Shown piece by piece: positions 17,999 to 27,401 of a stretch of DNA of 64,000 nucleotides (position 1 is its first letter; every line of letters begins with the position of its first letter). The position numbers were made by a program, and so were the translations under genes. Below the pieces are notes generated by a model. That model was given only the letters and a program-made list of their open reading frames with translations. It ran no database searches and was not told the origin of the DNA. The stretch is from JAFDZV01 sp964455525 (lineage in GTDB: Bacteria > Bacteroidota > Ignavibacteria > OLB7). The stretch is taken from positions 434,001 to 498,000 of the forward strand of contig CAYVWR010000001.1 in the NCBI GenBank assembly GCA_964455525.1. Direction: 5' to 3'.

Positions 17999-19119
17999 TT
18001 ACCAGCCAGACTCTCTCGGTACAGGTACGCCTGCCGCTCGATCGATTCAGCCTGGATGTGGAATTCCAGACCACCCACCGGGTCACCGGCATCTTTGGCG
18101 TATCCGGCTCCGGCAAGACCACGCTCCTTGAGACGATCGCAGGCCTCCGCCAGGGTGCCAAGGGCAACATACGGCTTGGAGAGAGCGTCTGGCTCGATTC
18201 ATCACAACGGCACTGGCTCCCCCCGGACCGGCGTGGCATCGGCTATGTGCCGCAGGATAGCCTTCTCTTTCCACATCTGGATGTGATCGGCAACCTCCGC
18301 TCCGGGCGTGGCCGTGCAATCCGCGAAGGACATGATTTCGATGCAACGCTTGAATCGGTGGTTCGCGTCCTCGATATCAAACCTCTTCTCGGCCGCGCGG
18401 CCTCCACGCTCTCCGGCGGCGAACGCCAGCGAGTGTCCCTTGCACGGGCGCTCTGCTCCGGCCCCCGCCTTCTACTCCTGGATGAACCGATGGCATCGCT
18501 CGATGCAGGGCTTCGTCGCAAGGTGCTGCCATTTCTGAACCGCGTGCAACGGGAGTTTGCGCTCCCCATGCTTCTGGTTTCCCATAACCCGGTGGAGGTG
18601 CAGGCACTGTGCGACGATCTGATCGTCCTGCGCGAAGGCCGCATCATCGCACGCGGGGAGCCACGGGGAGTGCTGACACGCCCGGAGGTGTTCCCATTGG
18701 CGGAGCATGAAGGTTTTGAAAACATGCTCCCGGCACATCTCGTCGAGACCCGAACGGATACAAGCATGGCACGTCTCGGCGGAGCCGATGGCCCCCTGCT
18801 GATTATCCCGCGCTCCAGCCTTGCGCTGGATACGACTCTGCTTCTGGGAGTTCCTGCCAATGAGATCATGCTCGCGCTGGAACGCCCACGAGCGCTTTCC
18901 GCACGCAATATCATAGCGGCCCGCGTAGAGAGTATAGGCGAAGTGGGCAACTGGCGGCTTATCACCGTCCGTATAACCGAAGATACCCCCCCGGTGGTGG
19001 CCGAGGTAACTGCCGATGCGCTTGCAGAACTGCATGTTGAACCTGGCACGGAACTCTTCCTTATCATCAAGACGAGCGCCATAACGCTCTATGAAGATCC
19101 GTCGGGGAGTATAGAGTAA
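17995..19119 (+). CDS. modC: Molybdate ABC transporter ATPase with TOBE domain
   Basis: This 374-aa ATPase has Walker A GVSGSGKTT, Q-loop YVPQDSLLFPHL, signature LSGGERQRV, Walker B LLLLDEPMASLD and H-loop LVSHNPVE. Residues about 290-360 form a TOBE/molybdopterin-binding domain (ALERPRALSARNII, VTADALAELHVEPGTELFLIIK), which in ModC binds molybdate for feedback control. It is the last gene of the porin-modA-modB-modC unit. No modE regulator gene or obvious ModE site was seen. Confidence 0.94.
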   Translation: MITSQTLSVQVRLPLDRFSLDVEFQTTHRVTGIFGVSGSGKTTLLETIAGLRQGAKGNIRLGESVWLDSSQRHWLPPDRRGIGYVPQDSLLFPHLDVIGNLRSGRGRAIREGHDFDATLESVVRVLDIKPLLGRAASTLSGGERQRVSLARALCSGPRLLLLDEPMASLDAGLRRKVLPFLNRVQREFALPMLLVSHNPVEVQALCDDLIVLREGRIIARGEPRGVLTRPEVFPLAEHEGFENMLPAHLVETRTDTSMARLGGADGPLLIIPRSSLALDTTLLLGVPANEIMLALERPRALSARNIIAARVESIGEVGNWRLITVRITEDTPPVVAEVTADALAELHVEPGTELFLIIKTSAITLYEDPSGSIE

Positions 19120-19734
19120 GCCGCCAGCCGCTAGCAACTCCAGCACCAGCGTATCGGACGCTGTTGCCCCCTGGCACCCTCTCGTAATGCCGGTTGCTCA
19201 TACCGGCGTTGCTGCGGTAGCTCCCGCCTTTGGCACCCAACCGGCCGGGAGTACCGCGTTACGGCATCTCTGTCCAGATCCACCACGTTCGATCCTCTTA
19301 CCTACAAGTCTTCATAGCTCCCTGCCAGGATTGCACTGCCCCCCCGCATTGCGGATGCCCCATATACACGGGATGATTCCGGCGGCAACAGATGAAGATA
19401 TGCTATCCCCCCTTTTCTCAACTGTGATGCACGACATACGGGCTTCGATCACATCCCTGGATTCGATGCGGCCAGATCATGGACGCACCGTTTTGTACGG
19501 TGCCCTGCATCGACGCCAGAGCCTTCGTGGTTGCACCTGTTGCCGTTATCACACGCATACGGTGTCTCCGAATCGCTTCCATAACGATTTCCACTACGCT
19601 TGTTCCCACCTCGTCCGCTGCTCCCATCATCATCCGATTCAGCCTTGCTACACGCCAGGCCCGGAGCGGTGTGGGACATGCTCCGTACGAGGATTTCACG
19701 ATCCGCTCATCAGATAGGACAAGGAGACATCACC
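19120..19734. other. Intergenic, no gene supported
   Basis: About 615 bases. Frames on both strands are open for 70-180 codons but have irregular composition and no ribosome binding site. The promoter for the Cys-rich gene at 19735 should be in the last 100 bases. Confidence 0.45.
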
Positions 19735-20127
19735 ATGAATCGCAACCGTACATCAGGCTATTTGTTGCTGATAGCCATGACCTGTTCGCTTATCACACTC
19801 TTCTGGCCAGGTGCGGCGTCGGCGGCACAGCTTTGCAGGCTCACGATAACAAACACCACAAGCTGCAAGGTCGAGATATGCGCGAACGGAACGTGCTGGA
19901 GCATCCCGCCCGGGACCACCACGGTGCCGATCAATCCATGCACGGTCAACAGCAATACATTCCAGGCTTCGATCTGCGGCACTCTACAGTATCTCACGCT
20001 CGGCCAGTGCTGCGAGCGCGTAGGTGCCGGAGGGTGCTGCGCCACCATATGCCTGAGCCAGCCCGCCCTTACCAACTACCAGATAACAATCACACCGGCA
20101 GGCGCGCTCTGCAATTGCGTGTGCTAA
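19735..20127 (+). CDS. Small secreted Cys-rich protein, paralogue 1
   Basis: AAGGAG precedes the start at 19735 by 8 bases, giving 130 aa. The Sec signal ends near ASAAQ (about residue 32). The mature part of about 98 residues holds many Cys: LTITNTTSCKVEICANGTCW, NPCTV, SICGTLQYLTLGQCC, GGCCATICL and a terminal CNCVC. The pattern NNTxCxVxxC ... CGTLxxxxLGxC ... CCAxICL ... CxC is shared with the genes at 20370 and 47986. I do not know the family. Export plus paired Cys suggests disulfide-stapled periplasmic or extracellular proteins, or metal binding. Confidence 0.75.
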   Translation: MNRNRTSGYLLLIAMTCSLITLFWPGAASAAQLCRLTITNTTSCKVEICANGTCWSIPPGTTTVPINPCTVNSNTFQASICGTLQYLTLGQCCERVGAGGCCATICLSQPALTNYQITITPAGALCNCVC

Positions 20128-20369
20128 GGGAGAAACAGCGCAGAGGATGATAGTCCAAGCAGTCATGGAATCAACCCCGGCCGATAGCCCATCATGGATT
20201 GCCAGCGGAGGAAACGCCCCTGTGACGATCCCTCCTGCACATTCCCTTCTGTGCTCTACGATCATAAAGGGGAGGATAGGCACATAACCACGCCCATCCT
20301 TCCACATTCCAACGACTGCCGGAGCAACCGGCATCAACACTGATTGATCCACAACATATGGAGGCCCGA

Positions 20370-20765
20370 ATGACTCGAACCATCATCACACGTACAGCAG
20401 CAATGGCGCTGTTTATAGCCGCATTTCTTCTTCTGCTCGGCGCCGATGCCAGCGCGCAGAAAAGGGGCACCCTGGCGATAAGCAACAATTCCAAATGCGA
20501 CGTCACACTATGCGGACCCAGAGGCCTGAACTGCGTGACCATCCCCGCCGGGTCCGACTTGAGGATCGAGGTGCCATGCGTCACATCACCGCTCTATGTA
20601 CGGACATGCGGCACGTTGCGGGAGATCCCGCTTGGCTCCTGCATCGAGAACGTCAACCTCGGCCCCTGCTGCGCCAGGATATGCCTGGTTACCGGCATTG
20701 TCAGTTGCACCTATTTTCTGTCGATCGATCCGGTAGACACGCGCTGCCCATGTAGATTCGAGTAG
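20370..20765 (+). CDS. Small secreted Cys-rich protein, paralogue 2
   Basis: The start at 20370 is preferred over ATG 20358 because GGAGG (20360-20364) then sits 5 bases upstream. The 131-aa product has a signal peptide ending near ASAQ. Its mature part runs LAISNNSKCDVTLCGP, CVTIPAG, TCGTLREIPLGSC, LGPCCARICLV and a terminal CPCRFE. It lies 240 bases after paralogue 1 on the same strand and is followed by a strong hairpin. Confidence 0.75.
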   Translation: MTRTIITRTAAMALFIAAFLLLLGADASAQKRGTLAISNNSKCDVTLCGPRGLNCVTIPAGSDLRIEVPCVTSPLYVRTCGTLREIPLGSCIENVNLGPCCARICLVTGIVSCTYFLSIDPVDTRCPCRFE

Positions 20766-21221
20766 GCATGGTATGCGATGGGAGAAGAGCACGCTCTGGC
20801 CCCCATCCTCTCATTACCAATCACGCACGACCGGTCCGGTACAGACCGGTCGTGCGCTTTGTACAAGGGAAGATCCGATGGTCCGGCCAGATATCTTGCA
20901 ATAGTCTCGTTTCCACCGGATATATCCCCGCCACACCCACCGCGCCGCTGCCACGGCCTTCACAAGATCACAGAGAGCATAACACTGGCGTTACATCACG
21001 CCGATGCCCCGTCATCTCTACTGTAGGCGGAGAGCCTGCCGGAAAGTATCGGCTCCGATCCGGCCGGGCATTAAACGCCGCCCGGCCCCCCCACATCCAA
21101 TGGGATCGCCCCTCTGCTGATCCGGCCTGCAACGCGACGATACAGTCAGGCCCTTCCATACAAAGGGACGATCGAGATCGCTCCGAATCCCCAAGCATAG
21201 ATGCGAAACAAGGCCGTACCG
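20766..21221. other. Intergenic with terminator
   Basis: It holds the hairpin at 20824-20856 and then about 360 bases with no supported gene before the vWFA gene at 21222. Confidence 0.45.
20824..20856 (+). terminator. Terminator after Cys-rich paralogue 2
   Basis: CGCACGACCGGT (20824-20835) pairs perfectly with ACCGGTCGTGCG (20845-20856) around a 9-base loop, followed by CTTTGT. Confidence 0.7.
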
Positions 21222-22895
21222 ATGAACAACACACTCTCGCTCCTGACAGCTTTTGCACTGATCCTGCTCGGCGTCACGGCATGGGCACTTGTCCCGCCAA
21301 CTCCTTCCAAACGCCTTAGCGGAACCCTTACCGGCATTGTGCGCGATGCACGGGGAACCCCGATTCCCGATGCATCGGTTGAAATCCTGAAGAGCTCCCC
21401 ACGTATCGGCAGTTATACGCGTGCGGACGGCACATTCCGTGTCATCCGGGTGGTCCCGGGAACCTATCGGCTCAAGGTGAGGGCCAAGGGATTTGCCGTT
21501 TCCGAAACGGTGACTGTGAAGATCCTGCGCGATACGGAGACCAAATGCTCGGTCGTGCTCAAACCAGCGCCTGCAAGTGCTGAGAAAAATAGCGGTGGCG
21601 ATGGCATGGTGGACGAAGATAGATATACCACGATGGCTTACGGAGCCGTTGGCGATGGCGCCGTGAGCACGCGGGAAATGGAATCAACCTCCCGTGGCCG
21701 CAAAAGCATGGCACTCACCTCCACAGCACTTGCTCCTGCGGCCCCCCCACGAACCCTGAGCGGAAGCAGCGCAACGGCATCTGGCACAGATTCGAGAATC
21801 AGCGACAGCACCCGGAAGCTGGTGGAGCGTGCCGGACAACTGACCGCCGGAGAATGGAGCGATCTGATACAGTGGAGCTACTGGGGAGATATCATCTCCG
21901 AGTCGCAATGGAAAAAAATGATCGATCACTGGGGTTATGATCCAGCAGGGCGTATCCCGGTGCGGGTGGTCGATGGTGACCAGCCGGCCATCGACGCCGA
22001 AGTGCGCCTGCTCGACCCACAGGGAAAAATCGTCTGGCAGGCCCGGACAAACAACCGGGGTTGGGCTGAGCTGTTCGCCGGAGTCAGATCGGCAACCGAG
22101 GGACTCTATCGGATCGAGGTAAAAACGCCGGGTGGCTATCGGAATGCCGGAACAGTAACGCCGGGACGTGGTACACCAACGATCGCCAATATCCGTGGAA
22201 CGGCATCGTATCGAAACGAGCTTGATCTGATGTTTGTGATCGATGCAACAGGTTCGATGGGGGATGAACTCAACTATATCAAGCGTGAGCTTGAGGATGT
22301 GATCGACCGTGTACGAGAGACCTCCGAGGACGACCTTCGGGTGCGCCTGAGCTGTAATTTCTACCGCGATCATGGCGATGAGTATGTGGTACGCCCCTTC
22401 CCCTTTAATGAAAGCTCGTTCGAGGTGATAGGACAGTTGCGCCAGCAATGGGCTGCCGGTGGCGGCGATACACCGGAAGCCGTCGAAGAAGCTCTGGAGG
22501 ATGCGATCAACAAACACGCCTGGAGCGAATCGGCACGCGCCCGGATCATGTTCCTGGTGCTTGATGCCCCCCCGCATTATACCCCCGATCGACTTGAAAA
22601 GCTTCAGGAGCTTACACGGCAGGCAGCCGCTAAAGGGATCAGAATTATCCCGATCGCATCCAGTGGCGTCGATAAGGAAACGGAGTTTCTTCTGCGGCTC
22701 TTCAGCATCTATACCGAAGGAACCTATCTCTTCCTTACCGATGATAGCGGCATTGGAGACTCTCATATGAAACCAACGATCGGCGCCTACGATGTCCGCT
22801 ATCTGAATGATCTGATGGTGGAGGTGATCGGCCGTTATGTGGCACAGGTGCAGTCGTCGTCGGCCGATGGTGGCCCCCAGCAGGATCTACAGTAG
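21222..22895 (+). CDS. Secreted protein with carboxypeptidase-regulatory-like and vWFA domains
   Basis: The start at 21222 gives a signal peptide directly (TLSLLTAFALILLGVTAWA); an in-frame ATG at 21201 adds seven residues. Of 557 aa, residues about 34-115 form a CarboxypepD_reg-like sandwich (LTGIVRDARGTPIPDASVEIL ... GTYRLKVRAKGF). A low-complexity Ser/Ala/Thr linker follows, then a second Ig-like part (VRVVDGDQPAIDAEVRLLDPQG). From about residue 335 there is a vWFA domain whose MIDAS motif is VIDATGSMGDEL, with TPEAVEEALEDA and FLVLDAPPHYTP. Such proteins are envelope-exposed and bind divalent metal. The partner is unknown. Confidence 0.82.
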   Translation: MNNTLSLLTAFALILLGVTAWALVPPTPSKRLSGTLTGIVRDARGTPIPDASVEILKSSPRIGSYTRADGTFRVIRVVPGTYRLKVRAKGFAVSETVTVKILRDTETKCSVVLKPAPASAEKNSGGDGMVDEDRYTTMAYGAVGDGAVSTREMESTSRGRKSMALTSTALAPAAPPRTLSGSSATASGTDSRISDSTRKLVERAGQLTAGEWSDLIQWSYWGDIISESQWKKMIDHWGYDPAGRIPVRVVDGDQPAIDAEVRLLDPQGKIVWQARTNNRGWAELFAGVRSATEGLYRIEVKTPGGYRNAGTVTPGRGTPTIANIRGTASYRNELDLMFVIDATGSMGDELNYIKRELEDVIDRVRETSEDDLRVRLSCNFYRDHGDEYVVRPFPFNESSFEVIGQLRQQWAAGGGDTPEAVEEALEDAINKHAWSESARARIMFLVLDAPPHYTPDRLEKLQELTRQAAAKGIRIIPIASSGVDKETEFLLRLFSIYTEGTYLFLTDDSGIGDSHMKPTIGAYDVRYLNDLMVEVIGRYVAQVQSSSADGGPQQDLQ

Positions 22896-22931
22896 AAACT
22901 CCCGGCACCAGAGGGAAGGCCGAAGCAATGG

Positions 22932-22980
22932 CCGCAGGCCCATATGATCTGCATGGATCGGATGGGCCTGCGGTGTTTTA
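22932..22980 (+). terminator. Terminator after the vWFA gene
   Basis: CCGCAGGCCCAT (22932-22943) pairs perfectly with ATGGGCCTGCGG (22962-22973). The loop is 18 bases and the stem is followed by TGTTTTA. Confidence 0.75.
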
Positions 22981-23618
22981 TCGTCGGCGGCACGATCAGC
23001 CAAGGCATCGCTCCGAAACATCATTGAAACTGCTTCGGCTCGCTCCCCCCGGCACAAGCATCCTTCCAGCATATACCGGAACAGAACGCACCGTCATTGA
23101 TCTGCGATGCCCGCAGGTTCACCAGAGGCAATAACGCACGTCCCCTGCCCCGAGATACCGATAGATCGTCTCAGGGTGCATACCGACACCGATATCCTTC
23201 CGGTATCATCCACGGATACGTCTCAGTCGTGGCTCCATCATCCCTCCGCACATGTAACATGCCACGCCGTGCGGACAACATCTGTTCACCGCACGCAATC
23301 TCCCCCTGAACCCTCCGGTCCTCCCTGCATATTCATCAGCACGTGAGCCTGCTCCCCCCTGACGATCGATCGGTAACAATGGCATGCCCAGCCACCGCCA
23401 TTACTCGATGGATCTCTATGCCGGTGATAACAAAACCCGCAGTTTGACAGCAACTCCGCCCTTTCCTCCGCCGCCGAAATAAAAAACAAGAGCAATGAAA
23501 TCCGCCCGCCCATTTCTATCGTAGGTATCTGATAGAGACGGAGAAAACAACCGGAGATGGAATACAACCAGCAGGTGGACGGTTGTCCGTTCGAGGTACT
23601 TATTCAGAAACCATTGGG
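22981..23618. other. Intergenic, no gene seen
   Basis: About 640 bases between the terminator and the first ferritin-like gene. Frames are short and inconsistent. The promoter of the ferritin-like pair should be at its right end. Confidence 0.45.
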
Positions 23619-24329
23619 ATGAACATGTCAAAGATTCTTGAGGCGAGCGTGGAGCGGGCAACACACCTTGACCAGGCAGCCCGGAATGTCGATAGACGAA
23701 ATTTTCTGCGACTGGCAGGCGCAACCATCGCCGTCCTTGGCGTTGCAGGCTGTAGCGATGACAAGACGACAAATCCGACGGGCGGCGTTATGCTTACCAA
23801 CGATGATGTTGGCGTGCTCAATTATGCGTATGCGCTTGAGCAGCTCGAAGCCGCATTCTATCTGCGTGTCACCTCGTCGTTTTTCAGTGGCGCCACGGTC
23901 GAGGAGCGCGAGATCCTTACCGATATCAAGAACCATGAAGTAGCACACCGCGATTTCTTCAAGAAGGCGTTGGGAGATAAGGCCATCGGCGATCTGGAGG
24001 TGGATTTCAGTTCAATCAACTTTGCCAGCCGCGACAGTGTGCTTGGCACCGCAAAGACGTTCGAGGATCTCGGCGTATCGGCATATAACGGCGCTGGCAA
24101 GATTCTCACCAGCACCGATTTTCTTCTTATCGCGGGCAAGATCGTTTCGGTGGAGGCACGTCATGCCGCTGTGATACGCGATCTGCTGATGAAGAATACC
24201 GCCTCGTTTGCCGGTGATGATGTCGTCGATCCCATAACCGGCCTCGATGTTGCCAGAACTCCGGCACAGGTTCTTGCGGCCGCCGGACCATATGTGAAAA
24301 CCTCGATCACCAGCAATCTGCCATCATAA
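23619..24329 (+). CDS. Ferritin-like-domain protein (Ferritin_2), exported
   Basis: The N terminus has DRRNFLRLAGATIAVLGVAGC, which reads both as a twin-arginine-like signal and as a lipobox (VAGC). Starts at 23619 and 23625 are equally possible. The mature helical domain carries the metal-ligand pattern of Ferritin_2 (DPS-like/dessication-related) proteins: YALEQLEAAFY, IKNHEVAHRDFF, and SVEARHAAVI, with paired Glu/His. The fold is a four-helix bundle that could bind a di-iron centre. The next gene, 15 bases on, is a second member, so the two form an operon. Confidence 0.82.
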   Translation: MNMSKILEASVERATHLDQAARNVDRRNFLRLAGATIAVLGVAGCSDDKTTNPTGGVMLTNDDVGVLNYAYALEQLEAAFYLRVTSSFFSGATVEEREILTDIKNHEVAHRDFFKKALGDKAIGDLEVDFSSINFASRDSVLGTAKTFEDLGVSAYNGAGKILTSTDFLLIAGKIVSVEARHAAVIRDLLMKNTASFAGDDVVDPITGLDVARTPAQVLAAAGPYVKTSITSNLPS

Positions 24330-24344
24330 AGGGGAACCTCTAGT

Positions 24345-25124
24345 ATGAAGACCAACGAAGCTTTGTTTGACAGCCTTGACCCCGAGATTCTCCAGCGCCT
24401 GTCGCAACGGCGTAGCGCTATGAAGAAGATGGGACTCTTCGGGGGTGCGCTGGTGCTGGGTTCGATTCCGGCAACATTCGCCTTTGTTTCCGAGAGCGCA
24501 TTTGCCCAAGGAGGCGGCCCACAGGATGTTCTCGACGCGCTCAACTTCGCTCTAACGCTGGAGTACCTGGAGGCGGAGTTCTACACGCGTGGCGTCGCGG
24601 CGGCCGATCTCATCCCCGGCACCGTAAAACCGGTGTTTGATCAGATCCGCAAGCATGAGGCGGCACATGTCTCATTTCTCACCGGAAGGATCATCGCGCT
24701 CGGCGGACAGCCCGTCATGAAGCCGACCTTCGACTTCACTGCCGGTGGCACATTTCCCGATCCATTCCAGTCGGCAAACTACCAGGTGTTTCTTGCACTT
24801 GCCCAGGCATTCGAGGATACCGGCGTTCGTGCCTACAAGGGACAGGCCGCCAATGTGATGTCCAATGACATCGTGCTGACCGCTGCCTTACAGATCCACT
24901 CGGTAGAGGCACGCCATGCCGCCCAGGTACGCCGCATCCGAGGCCAGAAGGGATGGATCACGGGCAACCAGATCGATTCTGGCATCCCGCCACAGGCAGC
25001 AGGAATCTATGCGGGGGAAGAGAACACTCAGCAGTTGACCCTCACCGTCTCGGATACGGCATCGTTCGATGAACCGCTAAGCAAGGCACAGGTTCTATCG
25101 ATAGCACAGCTCTTCATTGCCTGA
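24345..25124 (+). CDS. Ferritin-like-domain protein (Ferritin_2), second copy
   Basis: This 259-aa protein has an N-terminal part RRSAMKKMGLFGGALVLGS and a signal-like segment ending near AFAQ. Helical ligand motifs are ALTLEYLEAEFY, IRKHEAAHVSFL, AFEDTGVRAYKG and SVEARHAAQV, in the same order as the upstream gene. Sequence identity with it is moderate and the C terminus is longer by about 60 residues. GGGGAACC lies upstream of the start. Likely periplasmic. Function is unknown, with stress protection or iron handling inferred from the family. Confidence 0.82.
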   Translation: MKTNEALFDSLDPEILQRLSQRRSAMKKMGLFGGALVLGSIPATFAFVSESAFAQGGGPQDVLDALNFALTLEYLEAEFYTRGVAAADLIPGTVKPVFDQIRKHEAAHVSFLTGRIIALGGQPVMKPTFDFTAGGTFPDPFQSANYQVFLALAQAFEDTGVRAYKGQAANVMSNDIVLTAALQIHSVEARHAAQVRRIRGQKGWITGNQIDSGIPPQAAGIYAGEENTQQLTLTVSDTASFDEPLSKAQVLSIAQLFIA

Positions 25125-25145
25125 TCCTGTCTGTTTTTATGCTCG

Positions 25146-25171
25146 GGAGGCCGTTCTGCATAACGGCCTCC
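25146..25171 (+). terminator. Terminator after the ferritin-like pair
   Basis: GGAGGCCGTT (25146-25155) pairs perfectly with AACGGCCTCC (25162-25171) around a 6-base loop. A T-run is present only upstream of the stem. Confidence 0.6.
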
Positions 25172-25209
25172 ATGCTATTCATGCACTTGCCATCAGACGC
25201 CTGGCTCTA

Positions 25210-25449
25210 CTATCGGCTTCGCTTTACGCGCTGTGGCGTCTCAGGCTGTGGCACTGATATACGGTGAGCATACTGGGAATGCCATGGCCATTGGCATAGG
25301 GTCGCGATCTTGATGCCGACAACACGTGCCACCTGTGCGACAGATTTGCCGCTGGTGACTGTCAGGCGAACCGTCTCACCGCAGAATTCTGGTGTGTGCG
25401 GTTGCCGCTTGACCTAGGCCTGCCTGCTGTTGCTCTGGTGCTTGCTCAT
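25210..25449 (-). pseudogene. IS3-family OrfA transposase remnant
   Basis: Read on the minus strand from ATG 25449, the frame has a TAG at codon 12, then HTPEFCGETVRLTVTSGKSVAQVARVVGIKIATL. This is the helix-turn-helix of Transposase_8 (IS3 OrfA). It ends at 25210 after 80 codons. No OrfB or clear terminal repeats remain. It marks the left edge of the AT-rich toxin island. Confidence 0.72.
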
Positions 25450-25635
25450 CGGAAACCTCCTGAAGAAAGATGCTCCTCTGTTGATACCCACTAAAACATG
25501 GCTACAGCAGCTTCATCAGAACCATAGCTTACGAAAGCGCGATAAAATTCTCCCGGAAATTCACACTGCGCTGCTGGCGTTTGGAGGTATTCTCATCAAC
25601 CTCCAATTCCTTTAACTTCTTTTTGTTCGGCGCTC

Positions 25636-26568
25636 TTATTGATGATCGCTCATCCTTTTCCACCGATCCCACACAAGCTCATCCGCAGCTTCCATTGAGG
25701 CTCGGTCCAACGTCCTGGCAGTACCAACAATGTATCGCGTAACTTTCTGCTCCGTCCGTTCCATCCTCATTACTCCTCCTCCACGCACATAGGTATTGGT
25801 TGAATCCGGTATCTCTCCCGAGAACTCTACTTCCTCCAGTTCCGTGCTATCGCCCACTCTATTCACATAGTAGAAACGGCGTGTGCTCCTTCGGCTCCCC
25901 CCTGGCATCGCTGGTAGCCGTGTATACAGAACTCCATCCTTGGGGATTTCGTAGATACGCACATCCCCAAGGTACTTTGCCGCAACACCATCAGCCCGAT
26001 CAAAAAATACAGCCACTGGCCCCTGATATCCATCCGGTAGCACGTAGATCTCCGTTACAGGTTTCTGGTCCTCGGTTGAGATCCCTTTCCGAAGCATCTC
26101 ATGCTGGAGAATAAAGATTGAATCAGTGTATTCATGGATGGTTCCGACAACATAGGACTCGAACCCATTGGGCTTCATAAGATTGCCAATCGGCCGAAAT
26201 GTATAGGCGATTGCCTCCTGGGACATCTCTTCTTTCCATCGAACCTCTGGGATCTCTTCACGTTGCCCCTTTTCATCCACATAAAAATAGCGGATCCGTC
26301 CTGGCCTGATCCATCCATCATCGGGAGTTTCCATCTGTGTACGCAAGATTCCATCACTCGGTATCTCAAAGACCCGTGCACCATCTTCATACCGGGCAGG
26401 CACACCATTTGGCATATCATAAGCTATTACAACAGGACCGCGATATCCTGACGGGATAAGGTGAATTTCCCGTCCTCGCAATGTTGCAAAGTAATGCCCA
26501 ACAAACAGCAAAACTCCTAGCAACACTATGCCACCGAATGCCAGAAGTACTTTTATAAATATCTTCAT
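25636..26568 (-). CDS. Membrane-anchored double-repeat protein, candidate immunity protein
   Basis: The start at 26568 gives MKIFIKVLLAFGGIVLLGVLLFV, an N-terminal membrane anchor (310 aa). Two related domains follow: IHLIPSGYRGPVVIAYD ... RVFEIPSDGILRTQ (about residues 35-90) and IYVLPDGYQGPVAVFFD ... RIYEIPKDGVLYTRL (about 175-235). Each is followed by a FYV(D/N)xxG strand. They resemble the DUF6843-type domain, though I am not certain of the number. It is the last minus-strand gene of the island and lies 40 bases after an RHS fragment with its own tip, the position of an immunity gene. Confidence 0.6.
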   Translation of the reverse strand: MKIFIKVLLAFGGIVLLGVLLFVGHYFATLRGREIHLIPSGYRGPVVIAYDMPNGVPARYEDGARVFEIPSDGILRTQMETPDDGWIRPGRIRYFYVDEKGQREEIPEVRWKEEMSQEAIAYTFRPIGNLMKPNGFESYVVGTIHEYTDSIFILQHEMLRKGISTEDQKPVTEIYVLPDGYQGPVAVFFDRADGVAAKYLGDVRIYEIPKDGVLYTRLPAMPGGSRRSTRRFYYVNRVGDSTELEEVEFSGEIPDSTNTYVRGGGVMRMERTEQKVTRYIVGTARTLDRASMEAADELVWDRWKRMSDHQ

Positions 26569-26608
26569 ACCACTCTCGATATCCCCAGTCACTCTACAGG
26601 ACTGGGGT

Positions 26609-27265
26609 TCATGTTGATAAATTGTTGATTCCACTCCTGGACAGTGTAGCTTCCTCCCCGGATATCACTCCAGTGAAATTACCATCCTTGCCTATAGTTA
26701 TCTGTGGATTTATAGTAATCATTGGTGCACGGCCATAACTAATCAAGTTCAACGGAGTACCCTGCCTTGCAGATACCCCGAGGAATACTGTCTGTTTCTT
26801 TGAATCTGCCACCAACGCTTCAGTAGTAGAAAAGCGGATGATAATAGTGCGGTGGAATGAACAATCGTGAACTTTTAGAACCCTAGCTTGTGCAGAATCG
26901 TGTGCAAAGGCTTGCGCATGAGCAATCTGATACTTAGGGTCATGAAAGGTCTGCCCTGGAAACATCTGCGCTCTGATATAAGCCTCATTGATCTCATGCC
27001 GCAAGGACTCTCCCACAGTAGCGCCGCCTACTTCTCCAGATGCTCGGTTCACCCATTGCGGCGTCTGGATACTCCTAGCCAACTGCCATCGGATACTCCA
27101 CCTGCTAAGGGTCGAGCTGAGGTGATCCACCAGCTTGTACTCCTTGCAGGATCTCGAACCGGCGATGAGCAGCTCGAATGCTCCAGCGTCATAGCTGATG
27201 TATCCCCATAGATAGCCACGCCGCCTTCCGATGATCCTGTCGATAACCGTGATCCACGGCTGTTC
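26609..27265 (-). pseudogene. RHS core fragment with a different C-terminal tip
   Basis: The minus-strand frame is open from 27265 to the stop at 26609. Its first 50 codons (GYLWGYISYDAG, then CKEYKLVDHLSST) align with the intact RHS protein (LYPWEYISYGVG, then GKEYKVVDHLGST, coded near 38350-38470). After that it diverges into about 140 residues unlike the main RHS tip (from WVNRASGEVGG to the end). A GTG at 27130 could start a 173-aa product. Upstream RHS sequence is missing, so this is a displaced RHS C-terminal module. The tip's activity is not recognisable. Confidence 0.55.
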
Positions 27266-27401
27266 TCACCCATGCCGACAGGCCTCTTGACAGGATGATC
27301 GGCAAGTGTACAGCCACAGACGAGCAGAGGAGAGGCACGCAACCGGCAGATCCACTGGGAGCTCCCGATCGACAAGCCCCTCCTCGCATAACTAGTGTGC
27401 A

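Noticed and set aside
19418..19699. Minus-strand frame of 93 codons upstream of the Cys-rich genes
   Set aside because: A stretch looks protein-like (EVGTSVVEIVMEAIRR), but there is no ribosome binding site and competing frames overlap it; kept out for lack of support.
27270..27400. Further transposase or RHS remnant between the barstar-like gene and the RHS fragment
   Set aside because: Translations in all frames gave no consistent similarity to RHS or known transposases.
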